DNA from: Winogradskyella ouciana
GTDB taxonomy: Bacteria; Bacteroidota; Bacteroidia; Flavobacteriales; Flavobacteriaceae
Reading direction: 5' to 3'
NCBI RefSeq assembly: GCF_009709615.1
Contig: NZ_WJYA01000009.1
Location: 1-64,000, forward strand
Length of the DNA: 64,000 bases
This document shows positions 27,829 to 36,371 of the stretch, piece after piece. The translations under genes and the position numbers were made by a program. Numbering within the stretch: the first letter of the stretch is position 1; each line of letters begins with the position of its first letter. The notes under the pieces were generated by a model. The model saw only the letters and a program-made list of their open reading frames with translations, made no database searches and was not told the DNA's origin.

Positions 27829-28715
27829 TTTATTAATGGCCAACCTTTTTGTTTTAATCTTACATTCATCCCTTCTATTCCCTGTAATCCACCAGTGTGT
27901 ATCGCTAGTATTTTTGAGTCCTTTGGAAAAAATCCCTTATCCAGTAAATCAAAAACTCCATACATCATTTTTCCTGTATATATAGGATCTAAAGTAATGT
28001 CAAAATCTTTTTTAAACTTATTGATAAACGTAATTAACTCTGGCTTTATTTTTCCATAGCCGCCAAAATGATACTTATCAATTAGTTCCCAATTTTCCTG
28101 AGTTGCAAATTTACGAATATCTTGATTTAAAAAGTCACCTTTAAGCGCAGGAAATCCTAATACTTTTTGATGCTTCTTTGATGAGTTTATCAGTCCAGAA
28201 ATCGTGCCACCTGTGCCCACGCTACAACAAATAAAATCAAACTCACTATCTTCATCATTGAGAATTTCTTCGCACCCCTTTATAGCTAAGTCATTAGTAC
28301 CACCCTCGGGAATCAGATAAAAATCACCAAATTCAGAATTTAGCTGTTTTATAAACTCAGTCTTAGCCCTATTTCTATACGCTTCTCTAGTAACAAACTT
28401 AAAGCGCATTCCGCAAGATTGTGCAAATTTCAGTGTTGGGTTTGTGTTTATCTTAGATTCCAATTCTTCACCTCTTATTATACCTATTGTTTTTAATCCG
28501 TAAATTTTCCCTGCATAGGCTGTTGCCGCTATATGATTAGAATAAGCACCACCGAATGTAAGAAGTAAGTCGATCTTTTGAGATTTAGCCTCGAGTATAT
28601 TGTATTTAAGTTTTCGGTGCTTATTTCCAGAAATAAATGGATGGATAAGATATTCTGGCTTTATAAAGACCTGATTATCAATATGAATGTTTTTTAAATC
28701 TTTATTTTTTAACAT
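27825..28715 (-). CDS. PLP-dependent D-cysteine desulfhydrase / ACC deaminase-like protein
   Basis: 296 residues of fold-type II PLP enzyme. Blocks: HPFISGNKHRKLKYNI with the PLP lysine, LLTFGGAYSNHIAATAYAGK, LIPEGGTNDLAIKGCEEI, CSVGTGGTISGLI (phosphate loop) and AIHTGGLQGIEGM. These separate the ACC deaminase/D-cysteine desulfhydrase group from threonine dehydratases. The reaction is probably D-cysteine to pyruvate, H2S and ammonia; ACC deamination cannot be excluded from sequence alone. The stop codon overlaps the next start (ATGA), so translation is coupled to the glucosaminidase. Confidence 0.85.
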   Translation of the reverse strand: MLKNKDLKNIHIDNQVFIKPEYLIHPFISGNKHRKLKYNILEAKSQKIDLLLTFGGAYSNHIAATAYAGKIYGLKTIGIIRGEELESKINTNPTLKFAQSCGMRFKFVTREAYRNRAKTEFIKQLNSEFGDFYLIPEGGTNDLAIKGCEEILNDEDSEFDFICCSVGTGGTISGLINSSKKHQKVLGFPALKGDFLNQDIRKFATQENWELIDKYHFGGYGKIKPELITFINKFKKDFDITLDPIYTGKMMYGVFDLLDKGFFPKDSKILAIHTGGLQGIEGMNVRLKQKGWPLIK

Positions 28716-28864
28716 TTCAACTGATTTTTAAACAAATTTCTTATCATAATGTTAAATTAACTATATTTTTAATACATTTAAACCCAATCCCTACATAATC
28801 TATTGCAAATAACCTTCTGCATAACTGTGAGTTATGGTTATGGCTTTGTTTTAAAACATAGATT

Positions 28865-31800
28865 ATGACTAGAACTTTACTCTTAATATTAATTTTAGCA
28901 AATTTAAACCTTTCTTTTGCACAAGACGACCCTTGTACTGCACTTCCTTTACCATTAAGCCCTGTTGGCTCTTGTACATATGTTGTAGGAGATAATACTG
29001 GAGCAACGGATTCAAGCAATCCAAATATTGATCCTCCAACAGGATGTGAACCAGTTAGTGCTAACTATAACGGTGCTGACGTTTGGTTTTATATCGATCT
29101 TGGGCCTACTACTACAAGTTTACAAATAGATTTAAATCACATACTAACGTCTACTTTTGACGATGGAGTTGTCGCTCTTTATACTGGTACTTGTGGAGGT
29201 AATTTAACCATTGTTGAATGTGATGATGATTCAGGCGATGGTTTTCTTGAAGCCAATTTTAGTGTTTTGAATGTACTTACACCAAGTACAAGAGTTTATC
29301 TTAGGGTTTGGGATTGGGGAGGAAATGACGAAGGTACATTTGAGATTTGCGCTTCAGAAGTTGTAGATCCTTGCTCCAGCATTACCAACATACCTGCCTG
29401 TGGAGCTACAGCAATAAATGCAACAATAGACTCTGGGTTTGGAGCCTTCAATGATTCAGCCTGTGAAGATGTACCTGGTGATGAAGCTATTTACTCTTTT
29501 ACACCAACAGTAACCGGTAATTATACAATCACACAGATATCTACTTTCGACCATATTAATTATTTATATCAAACAAGCTGTTCAGCAACAGGTTGGACAT
29601 GTATTGAGGATTTATTTGGCAACAATGAAACAAGTGGTTCATTTAGTATGACAGCTGGCACAACCTATTACATTATGCTAGATTCTGAAAACAGTTCTGG
29701 CGGTAATGTTAGCTTTACCCTAAATTGCCCAGTACCCCCACCAATGTGTGGTGATACATTTTATGATACTGGTGGTCTTTCGGGAAATTATGCTAACAAC
29801 GAACTAGAAACCACAACTATTTTTCCGATTACTCCAGGAGATGCGGTTACTGCGACTTTTACGTTTTTCGAAACCGAATCTTGTTGTGATGATCTATCAG
29901 TTTATGATGGTCCAGATGCTACTTATCCACTCTTAGGAACTTTTGCAGGGACAGGAATTCCTGGTCCTTTTACATCCAGTGATCCATCTGGTGCGCTAAC
30001 CTTTGTTTTTGATAGCGATTCATCGATTACTGATGGAGGATGGGCAGCGGACATAACGTGCGCTCCTTATGTTCCGCCGACTGTTTGTGGATCTACATTT
30101 ACTGATAGTGGTGGTACTGGTGGTGATTATTCTAATAATGAAAATACAACTACAACATTAACACCAGATATACCTGGTACTAGTTTGGTTGCAACTTTTA
30201 CAGCTTTCGAAACAGAAAACACCTATGATTTTCTCTACATTTATGATGGCCCTAATAATACATTCCCTCTTATAGGAACTTATACTGGTACAAATAATCC
30301 TGGTACTGTTACTTCTTCGCATGCAAGTGGTGCCTTAACATTTGTGTTTACAAGTGATAGTTCAATTACAGATCCTGGATGGGTGGCAGACATAACTTGT
30401 GTTAGTCTTTGCACGGTTTCCATCACAGATACTAATTACCCTATAGGATCAGATGAATGTAACTTAGATTATGTTGAACTCGATGCAAATGTCCCTCCTC
30501 CTCCAGCCATTACAACAGTTTATTCTGAATCTTTTGATGGAGCAACTTTTCCTGCGGGTTGGACAATTGCTAATGGAGCCGCAAGTGCTGATTGGATTAT
30601 ATCAAATACAACTAATGCAGGTGGTACAGCTAATGAAGCTATGTTAGATTGGACTTCTGGTTCTGATATTTCAACATGGACTTTAGCTTCACCAGCTATC
30701 ACAATAACTGGTTATACAAACCTTCAACTAAGCTTTAATCACGATTTGTGGCAGTTTGGCACTAATTTTTCAATATTTTTGGAAACTTCCTTAACTGGAG
30801 GTGCTCCATGGACTACGCAATATACTGTGGCAAATCCTCCCGATATAACCGAAACACGAAACGTAGATATATCTTCATTGGATGGAAATAACACACTCTA
30901 TTTTCGATTTAGACTTACTGGTGATTCATTTGATATTTTCCACTGGGCTATTGATGATATAACAATTTCAGCAGACGCTGCACCTTCTCCACCAGAAGTC
31001 ACATGGTCACCAGCTGTTGGTTTATATACAGATTCAGCACTTACAATACCTTATGTATTGGGCAACTATGCCGGCACAGTATATGCTGCACCTAATGGTG
31101 TACAAACCTATACGGCTACCGAAACAGCTAATGGTTGTACAGATATGGTTACGGTTACCTATAATAAAAAAGTATGGAATGGTACTCCTAGCAATACAGA
31201 TTGGAATACCGCTACTAATTGGTTTCCTAATGGAGTACCTTCAGCGGCCAATTGTATAGATATAGTTGATACAGGTGGTAATAATCCAATAATTGATGGG
31301 ACAACAGATGGATTTGGTTATAACTTAACTATTGAAGCTGATGCAACACTAACAATAGACGATGACGATTCTGACGCCAATTATGGAAGTTTAACCATAA
31401 CGGATTTTATAGATTTACAAGGCAACTCGGTTTTACATATTCGTAATAATTCAAAATTAATTCAGGTTAATGAAGGAGCACCAAATGCCAATAACAATAC
31501 TGGAATTGGCACACTAATTTTAGACAGAGCCCCAAATATAAGTCAAAGTGACTATGTGTACTGGTCGTCTCCAGTTTCTAATTTTAGTCTTTCAAATATT
31601 TATGGAATAAATACACCTGGAGCCACTTATAGATGGAGACCAACAATACCTAACGGAACTATTTCAGTACCACCAGGACCATGCGTTAATGCGAATATAC
31701 CTATTTGTTATGGTGATTGGGAAAATTATTCTGGCAATATGGATATCGGTAGAGGTTATATATCTAATGGCCCAACAGATCAAGGCCAAACTGCCACTAA

Positions 31801-33031
31801 TTATCAGACCTCAATTTCTGGAACTATTCCAAATAATGGGATAATAACGCGTGTTATTGAAAGCGGAAATAATAGCCCAACATATTGTAGCTTTTCGTAT
31901 CAACCCTATGGTAACGATTTTGTTACAGTCACACCATTCGACGACAATTGGAATCTTATAGGTAATCCATACCCATCCGCCATTAGTGCTAATGCCTTTA
32001 TCACTTATGATGATGGCACTAGAAACAACAACTTAATTGAAGGAGCGGTACATATTTGGACACATGGCACTGACCCAAATGCTGGTAATCCCGATCCTTT
32101 TTATGATGATTATGGTTTAAATTATAGCCCTAATGATTATTTAACTTATAACTTATCTGGTACAAACACATATCCCAATGAAGTTACAGCAACTGATTAC
32201 TATATTGGATCTGGTCAAGGATTCTTTGTGCTAGCACTTAATGACAATGAAACTGGGAGTGTAACATTTAGTAATACAATGAGAGATATAGGGAATGACA
32301 ATAGTAGCTTTTACAGAAGTAGTGATCCAATCTCTGAAACGACTAATACCATTGAGCGTCATCGTATATGGCTCAATTTAAGCAAAGAAAATGAACAAAC
32401 TTCTAGCACTATGGTTGGTTATATTGAAGGAGCAACCCAAGCAAAAGACAGGTCTTATGATGCTTACACTTTTGAGTCTAACACAATGAATATTTATTCA
32501 ATGCTAGATAATGAACGTATGGTAATACAAGGACGTCAATTACCCTTTGAAATTGAAGACCAAGTACCATTAGGCATTGAAATCTTACAAAATGAAATTT
32601 ACACAATTTCTATTAGTGGTGTCGATGGATTATTTGAAGGAACTAACACACAAGATATTTACCTCGAAGATACTTACGAAAATATAATCCATGACTTGCG
32701 CGACAGTCCTTATAATTTTAATTCAGGTGAAGGCACATTCAACGACAGATTTATACTAAGGTATACTAATTCTAGCCTGAGTATCGAAGATTTTGACAGT
32801 GTAAACGGAGTTCAGATATTTGAAGAAAATGAAAACATCGTAGTTGAATCTGATTATGAAAACATTCAATCTATAGAAATTTACGACATTTTAGGAAGAA
32901 ACCTTTTTGCCAATAAATCAATTAACAGAAATCGTTTCAATATCAATGCCATAAGACCAAATGAGTTGACCTTATTCTTAAAAATAAGACTAACAGATGG
33001 TAAGCAAAAAATTGCAAAGATTATTTTCTGA
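28865..33031 (+). CDS. Giant secreted protein with CUB-like repeats and T9SS type C sorting domain
   Basis: 1388 residues. Signal peptide 1-20 (SFAQ). Two pre-peptidase/CUB-like regions near 25-285, then two clear CUB-like repeats (about 294-400 and 403-510: CGDTFYDTGGLSGNYANNE and CGSTFTDSGGTGGDYSNNE, with LSVYDGPDATYPLLG / LYIYDGPNNTFPLIG). A MAM/jelly-roll-like domain follows (about 548-710, ESFDGATFPAGWTIANG), then VWNGTPSNTDWNTATNWFPNG and the flavobacterial block YVYWSSPVSNF. The end (about 1305-1388; SIEIYDILGRNLFA and final KIAKIIF) is a T9SS type C sorting domain. The protein should be exported by the gliding/T9SS machinery to the surface or medium. Its ligand is unknown. Confidence 0.88.
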   Translation: MTRTLLLILILANLNLSFAQDDPCTALPLPLSPVGSCTYVVGDNTGATDSSNPNIDPPTGCEPVSANYNGADVWFYIDLGPTTTSLQIDLNHILTSTFDDGVVALYTGTCGGNLTIVECDDDSGDGFLEANFSVLNVLTPSTRVYLRVWDWGGNDEGTFEICASEVVDPCSSITNIPACGATAINATIDSGFGAFNDSACEDVPGDEAIYSFTPTVTGNYTITQISTFDHINYLYQTSCSATGWTCIEDLFGNNETSGSFSMTAGTTYYIMLDSENSSGGNVSFTLNCPVPPPMCGDTFYDTGGLSGNYANNELETTTIFPITPGDAVTATFTFFETESCCDDLSVYDGPDATYPLLGTFAGTGIPGPFTSSDPSGALTFVFDSDSSITDGGWAADITCAPYVPPTVCGSTFTDSGGTGGDYSNNENTTTTLTPDIPGTSLVATFTAFETENTYDFLYIYDGPNNTFPLIGTYTGTNNPGTVTSSHASGALTFVFTSDSSITDPGWVADITCVSLCTVSITDTNYPIGSDECNLDYVELDANVPPPPAITTVYSESFDGATFPAGWTIANGAASADWIISNTTNAGGTANEAMLDWTSGSDISTWTLASPAITITGYTNLQLSFNHDLWQFGTNFSIFLETSLTGGAPWTTQYTVANPPDITETRNVDISSLDGNNTLYFRFRLTGDSFDIFHWAIDDITISADAAPSPPEVTWSPAVGLYTDSALTIPYVLGNYAGTVYAAPNGVQTYTATETANGCTDMVTVTYNKKVWNGTPSNTDWNTATNWFPNGVPSAANCIDIVDTGGNNPIIDGTTDGFGYNLTIEADATLTIDDDDSDANYGSLTITDFIDLQGNSVLHIRNNSKLIQVNEGAPNANNNTGIGTLILDRAPNISQSDYVYWSSPVSNFSLSNIYGINTPGATYRWRPTIPNGTISVPPGPCVNANIPICYGDWENYSGNMDIGRGYISNGPTDQGQTATNYQTSISGTIPNNGIITRVIESGNNSPTYCSFSYQPYGNDFVTVTPFDDNWNLIGNPYPSAISANAFITYDDGTRNNNLIEGAVHIWTHGTDPNAGNPDPFYDDYGLNYSPNDYLTYNLSGTNTYPNEVTATDYYIGSGQGFFVLALNDNETGSVTFSNTMRDIGNDNSSFYRSSDPISETTNTIERHRIWLNLSKENEQTSSTMVGYIEGATQAKDRSYDAYTFESNTMNIYSMLDNERMVIQGRQLPFEIEDQVPLGIEILQNEIYTISISGVDGLFEGTNTQDIYLEDTYENIIHDLRDSPYNFNSGEGTFNDRFILRYTNSSLSIEDFDSVNGVQIFEENENIVVESDYENIQSIEIYDILGRNLFANKSINRNRFNINAIRPNELTLFLKIRLTDGKQKIAKIIF

Positions 33032-33350
33032 CAAAATTTATAAAACTGTATAAAAGCCTGGATTTTAAATAATCTAGGTCTTTTTCATTACTATATGCTT
33101 CTCGTTCAAAAGAGATATTGCGATAGGCAAGTTTCCAGTTTTTATACTGAATCAATCGAATAAAAAACTCAAAGGCGTATAAAACAAAAAATGGAATAAT
33201 CAATAATTCTAGCTGTTGTCTAAGGTGGATTTTCTCATGATTTATCAGCACTTTATTCCATTTCAAAGCTTTATATTTTAAAAACATAAATGGAAAAATA
33301 GTTATCCCAACATACCCTCTTGGCACCATATATTTTGAAATTAATATCAC
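33021..33350 (-). CDS. Conserved flavobacterial membrane-associated protein with HExxH-like motif
   Basis: 109 residues, 3' end overlapping the convergent giant gene by 11 nt. Contains two hydrophobic stretches (VGITIFPFMFLKY and LLIIPFFVLYAFEFFI) and, between them, NHEKIHLRQQLELL, which resembles the HExxH zinc site of M56-type membrane peptidases. The rest of a peptidase domain is absent, so proteolytic activity is doubtful. Short proteins of this type are conserved in flavobacteria without known function. Confidence 0.65.
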   Translation of the reverse strand: MILISKYMVPRGYVGITIFPFMFLKYKALKWNKVLINHEKIHLRQQLELLIIPFFVLYAFEFFIRLIQYKNWKLAYRNISFEREAYSNEKDLDYLKSRLLYSFINFVRK

Positions 33351-33385
33351 AATCTATCCAATTCAAAAATCAATCCAATTTACAT

Positions 33386-33393
33386 TATCTTTG
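33386..33393 (+). promoter_or_regulatory. Candidate minus-7 box (TATCTTTG) for the DUF5522-hutU unit
   Basis: TATCTTTG matches TAnnTTTG in the 149-nt gap between the start codons of the divergent genes at 33350 and 33500. No minus-33 partner is evident. Confidence 0.4.
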
Positions 33394-33466
33394 TTGATAA
33401 AGCGAATCAGTTTTGTACAAACTGAAAAACTTATAACCATTTATTAAAAGTATAAACAACCGAGTT

Positions 33467-33485
33467 CTCTTTCCTTGGGAAAGGG
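33467..33485. repeat. Short hairpin element upstream of the DUF5522 gene
   Basis: CTTTCC-TTG-GGAAAG, followed by GGGTTAGGGATAGG, just 15 nt before the ATG at 33500. The sequence resembles a dispersed flavobacterial intergenic repeat and has the same position relative to a start codon as the repeats of the 41-57 kb island. Confidence 0.45.
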
Positions 33486-33499
33486 TTAGGGATAGGCCT

Positions 33500-33670
33500 A
33501 TGAAAAAATATGTCCCAATTGAAGACGGAGATTACTATCTAACGCCCGAAGGCTATCGCTGTTTTACCGAACAATATCACCTTAAACGTGGCTATTGTTG
33601 TGAAAGCGGATGCAGGCATTGTCCATACGGATTCAATTCTAAGACCAACAATAAAGATTCAATACAATAA
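33500..33670 (+). CDS. Small Cys-rich DUF5522-type protein
   Basis: 56 codons from the ATG at 33500. The product has PLTPEGY-like and CCESGCRHCPYG elements (here YYLTPEGYRCF and YCCESGCRHCPYGF), the signature of DUF5522, whose clustered cysteines could bind a metal. The TAA stop shares one base with the ATG of the urocanate hydratase gene (TAATG), so the two are translationally coupled. Function unknown. The ORF fills most of the gap before hutU. Confidence 0.82.
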   Translation: MKKYVPIEDGDYYLTPEGYRCFTEQYHLKRGYCCESGCRHCPYGFNSKTNNKDSIQ

Positions 33671-35670
33671 TGCAAGAGTTAAAAGTTCCATTCAAAGATC
33701 AAATATTAGAAGGCATACCAGAGATTTTACCAGTGCCAAAAGTGTATGATGAATCCATAAATCATGCACCAAAAAGAAAGGACATTCTAAATGCCGAAGA
33801 AAAAAAATTAGCCCTTCGAAATGCCTTGCGCTATTTTGACAAAAAGCATCACGAAATTCTATTACCTGAGTTTAAGTCTGAGCTCGAAAAACATGGCCGA
33901 ATATACATGTACCGCTTCAGACCAGATTACAGAATGTACGCAAGGCCTATAGAGGAGTATCCAGCAAAATCAAAACAAGCAGCTGCCATCATGTTAATGA
34001 TTCAGAACAATTTGGATTATGCTGTTGCACAACATCCACATGAATTGATTACCTATGGTGGTAATGGCGCTGTATTTCAAAATTGGGCTCAGTATCGACT
34101 GACCATGAAATATTTGGCAGAGATGAATGACGAACAAACCCTTGTGATGTATTCTGGTCATCCAATGGGCTTATTCCCTTCACATAAAGAGGCACCTAGA
34201 GTTGTCGTCACAAATGGTATGATGATTCCCAACTATTCTAAACCAGATGACTGGGAAAAATTCAATGCTTTAGGAGTTACCCAATATGGACAAATGACAG
34301 CCGGAAGTTACATGTACATTGGCCCTCAAGGCATTGTCCATGGTACGACGATTACCGTTTTAAACGGATTTAGAAAAATAGGTAAAGAACCAAAAGGTAA
34401 TTTGTTCGTGACTTCAGGCTTAGGAGGCATGTCTGGCGCACAACCTAAAGCCGGAAACATTGCGGGCTGTATTACCGTTTGTGCCGAAGTTAATCCTAAA
34501 ATAACTCAAGTACGCTTAGACCAAGGTTGGATTGATGAAAAGATCACTGATTTAGATGAGCTTGTTACCAGAGTCAAAAAAGCACAAGCTGAAAAGGAAA
34601 CCATTTCCCTAGCTTACTTAGGAAATGTAGTTGATGTGTGGGAGAAATTTGATGAAGCCAATATTCATATCGATTTAGGAAGTGATCAAACGTCGCTTCA
34701 TAATCCTTGGGCTGGAGGTTATTATCCTGCTGATATATCTTTTGAAGATGCCAACGACATGATGGCAAATAAGCCAGAATTGTTTAAAGAAAAGGTACAG
34801 GAAACCTTGCGAAGACATGCTAAGGCTATCAATAAACATACTTCAAAAGGCACCTATTTTTTTGATTATGGAAATGCATTTCTTCTTGAAGCTTCTCGTG
34901 CAGGTGCTGATGTAATGTCTGAGAATCCAACTATTGGTAGAGAATTTAAGTATCCAAGCTATGTACAGGATATTATGGGACCCATGTGCTTTGATTATGG
35001 TTTTGGGCCATTCCGTTGGGTTTGCGCATCAGGAAAACCAGAAGATTTAGCAAAAACAGATAACATTGCTTGTGATGTCTTAGAAGAAATCATGAAAAAT
35101 TCCCCTAAAGAAATCCAACAGCAAATGGCGGATAACATTCAATGGATAAAAGGAGCTCAAGAAAACAAACTTGTTGTGGGTTCTCAAGCCAGAATTCTCT
35201 ATGCAGATGCCGAAGGCCGAATGAAAATTGCAGAAGCTTTTAACCAAGCTATTTCTAGAGGTGAAATAGACGAAGTTGTTCTTGGAAGAGATCATCATGA
35301 TGTTTCAGGTACAGATTCACCCTACAGAGAAACGAGCAACATTTATGATGGTTCTCGTTTTACAGCAGATATGGCCATTCACAATGTTATTGGTGATAGT
35401 TTTAGAGGTGCAACTTGGGTCAGTATTCATAATGGTGGTGGGGTTGGTTGGGGAGAAGTGATTAACGGTGGTTTTGGTATGGTTCTTGATGGTACTAAAG
35501 AAGCATCAACACGGTTAAAACGGATGTTGTTTTGGGATGTTAATAATGGTATCTCAAGACGTAGTTGGGCTCAAAATGAAGGTGCTGTTTTTGCTATAAA
35601 ACGTGCCATGGAAGTAGAGCCTAATTTAAAAGTAACTTTACCTAATGAAGTTGATGATGATCTATTTTAA
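33670..35670 (+). CDS. hutU: Urocanate hydratase (long Bacteroidota form)
   Basis: 666 residues, about 100 longer than the E. coli-type enzyme because of N-terminal and internal insertions normal in this phylum. The enzyme hydrates urocanate to imidazolonepropionate with bound NAD+ in histidine degradation. Blocks: LITYGGNGAVFQNWAQYRLTMKYL, LVMYSGHPMGLFPS, FVTSGLGGMSGAQPKAG (NAD-binding), SDQTSLHNPWAGGYYP, IMGPMCFDYGFGPFRWVCASG with the catalytic Cys, and the C-terminal HNGGGVGWGEVINGGFG. No hutH, hutI or hutG is near. It is coupled to the upstream DUF5522 gene. Confidence 0.96.
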   Translation: MQELKVPFKDQILEGIPEILPVPKVYDESINHAPKRKDILNAEEKKLALRNALRYFDKKHHEILLPEFKSELEKHGRIYMYRFRPDYRMYARPIEEYPAKSKQAAAIMLMIQNNLDYAVAQHPHELITYGGNGAVFQNWAQYRLTMKYLAEMNDEQTLVMYSGHPMGLFPSHKEAPRVVVTNGMMIPNYSKPDDWEKFNALGVTQYGQMTAGSYMYIGPQGIVHGTTITVLNGFRKIGKEPKGNLFVTSGLGGMSGAQPKAGNIAGCITVCAEVNPKITQVRLDQGWIDEKITDLDELVTRVKKAQAEKETISLAYLGNVVDVWEKFDEANIHIDLGSDQTSLHNPWAGGYYPADISFEDANDMMANKPELFKEKVQETLRRHAKAINKHTSKGTYFFDYGNAFLLEASRAGADVMSENPTIGREFKYPSYVQDIMGPMCFDYGFGPFRWVCASGKPEDLAKTDNIACDVLEEIMKNSPKEIQQQMADNIQWIKGAQENKLVVGSQARILYADAEGRMKIAEAFNQAISRGEIDEVVLGRDHHDVSGTDSPYRETSNIYDGSRFTADMAIHNVIGDSFRGATWVSIHNGGGVGWGEVINGGFGMVLDGTKEASTRLKRMLFWDVNNGISRRSWAQNEGAVFAIKRAMEVEPNLKVTLPNEVDDDLF

Positions 35671-35690
35671 ACAATTAAAAAAAAAGTGAT

Positions 35691-36245
35691 ATGAAGAAAC
35701 TACTTAAATTTACACCGATTTTAGTTTTCGCCATCCTTCTATCTTCTTGTAGTTCAGTTAGAGTTGCAGCCGATTATGATAGAGAGGCAAATTTTGACAA
35801 CTACAAAACCTTTGCATTCTTTAAACCTGGAATTGACAAAGCAGAGATTAACGATATTGATAAACGTAGAATATTAAGAGCTATTGAAGCAGAGCTAATG
35901 GCAAAAGGCATGACCAAATCCGAAAACCCTGATATGCTCGTTAGTATTTTTACAAAATCTACTCAACGTGTTGATGTCTACAACAATGCCTGGGGCTTCG
36001 GTGGCTGGGGCTGGGGCGGTTTCAATCGTTGGGGCTGGGGCTGGGGACCTGGCTGGGGAGGAAGCAATGTTTCCACCAGAACAGAAGGTATGCTTTTTAT
36101 TGATTTTATAGACACTAGCGAAAAAGAATTGATTTGGCAAGGCTCTGGTACTGGTTATTTAACCACAAGAAATATAGAGAAGAAAGAAGAGCGAATTAAA
36201 GAATTTGTTGCCAAAACTTTGGAGCAATTTCCACCTGAAGAATAA
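35691..36245 (+). CDS. DUF4136 lipoprotein with Trp/Gly-rich loop
   Basis: 184 residues. Lipobox LSSCSS (Cys20), then a DUF4136 domain (about 24-180: ANFDNYKTFAFFKPGID, ILRAIEAELMAKGMTKSENPDMLVSIFTK, IDFIDTSEKELIWQGSGTG). Between two strands lies an insertion of about 23 residues (about 101-123) made almost only of Gly, Trp, Phe, Asn and Arg, a common but variable feature of these lipoproteins. Function unknown, probably an outer-membrane stress lipoprotein. It follows hutU after 20 nt and ends with a terminator. Confidence 0.85.
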   Translation: MKKLLKFTPILVFAILLSSCSSVRVAADYDREANFDNYKTFAFFKPGIDKAEINDIDKRRILRAIEAELMAKGMTKSENPDMLVSIFTKSTQRVDVYNNAWGFGGWGWGGFNRWGWGWGPGWGGSNVSTRTEGMLFIDFIDTSEKELIWQGSGTGYLTTRNIEKKEERIKEFVAKTLEQFPPEE

Positions 36246-36269
36246 TTCAATTTAAATATAAAATTATTT

Positions 36270-36293
36270 AAGCACTGGTTTTTACCAGTGCTT
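36270..36293 (+). terminator. Rho-independent terminator of the hutU-DUF4136 unit
   Basis: Perfect 10-bp stem AAGCACTGGT / ACCAGTGCTT with a 4-nt loop and a T9 run, 25 nt after the DUF4136 stop. Confidence 0.9.
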
Positions 36294-36341
36294 TTTTTTT
36301 ATTCCTTTTAATGAGTAATTAGGCTATAATTCTAAATACTT

Positions 36342-36349
36342 TATCTTTG
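36342..36349 (+). promoter_or_regulatory. Candidate minus-7 box (TATCTTTG) of the SulP gene
   Basis: TATCTTTG matches TAnnTTTG, 22 nt before the ATG at 36372, right after the preceding terminator. Confidence 0.5.
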
Positions 36350-36371
36350 CCGACTTCTAAAAGATATAGTT

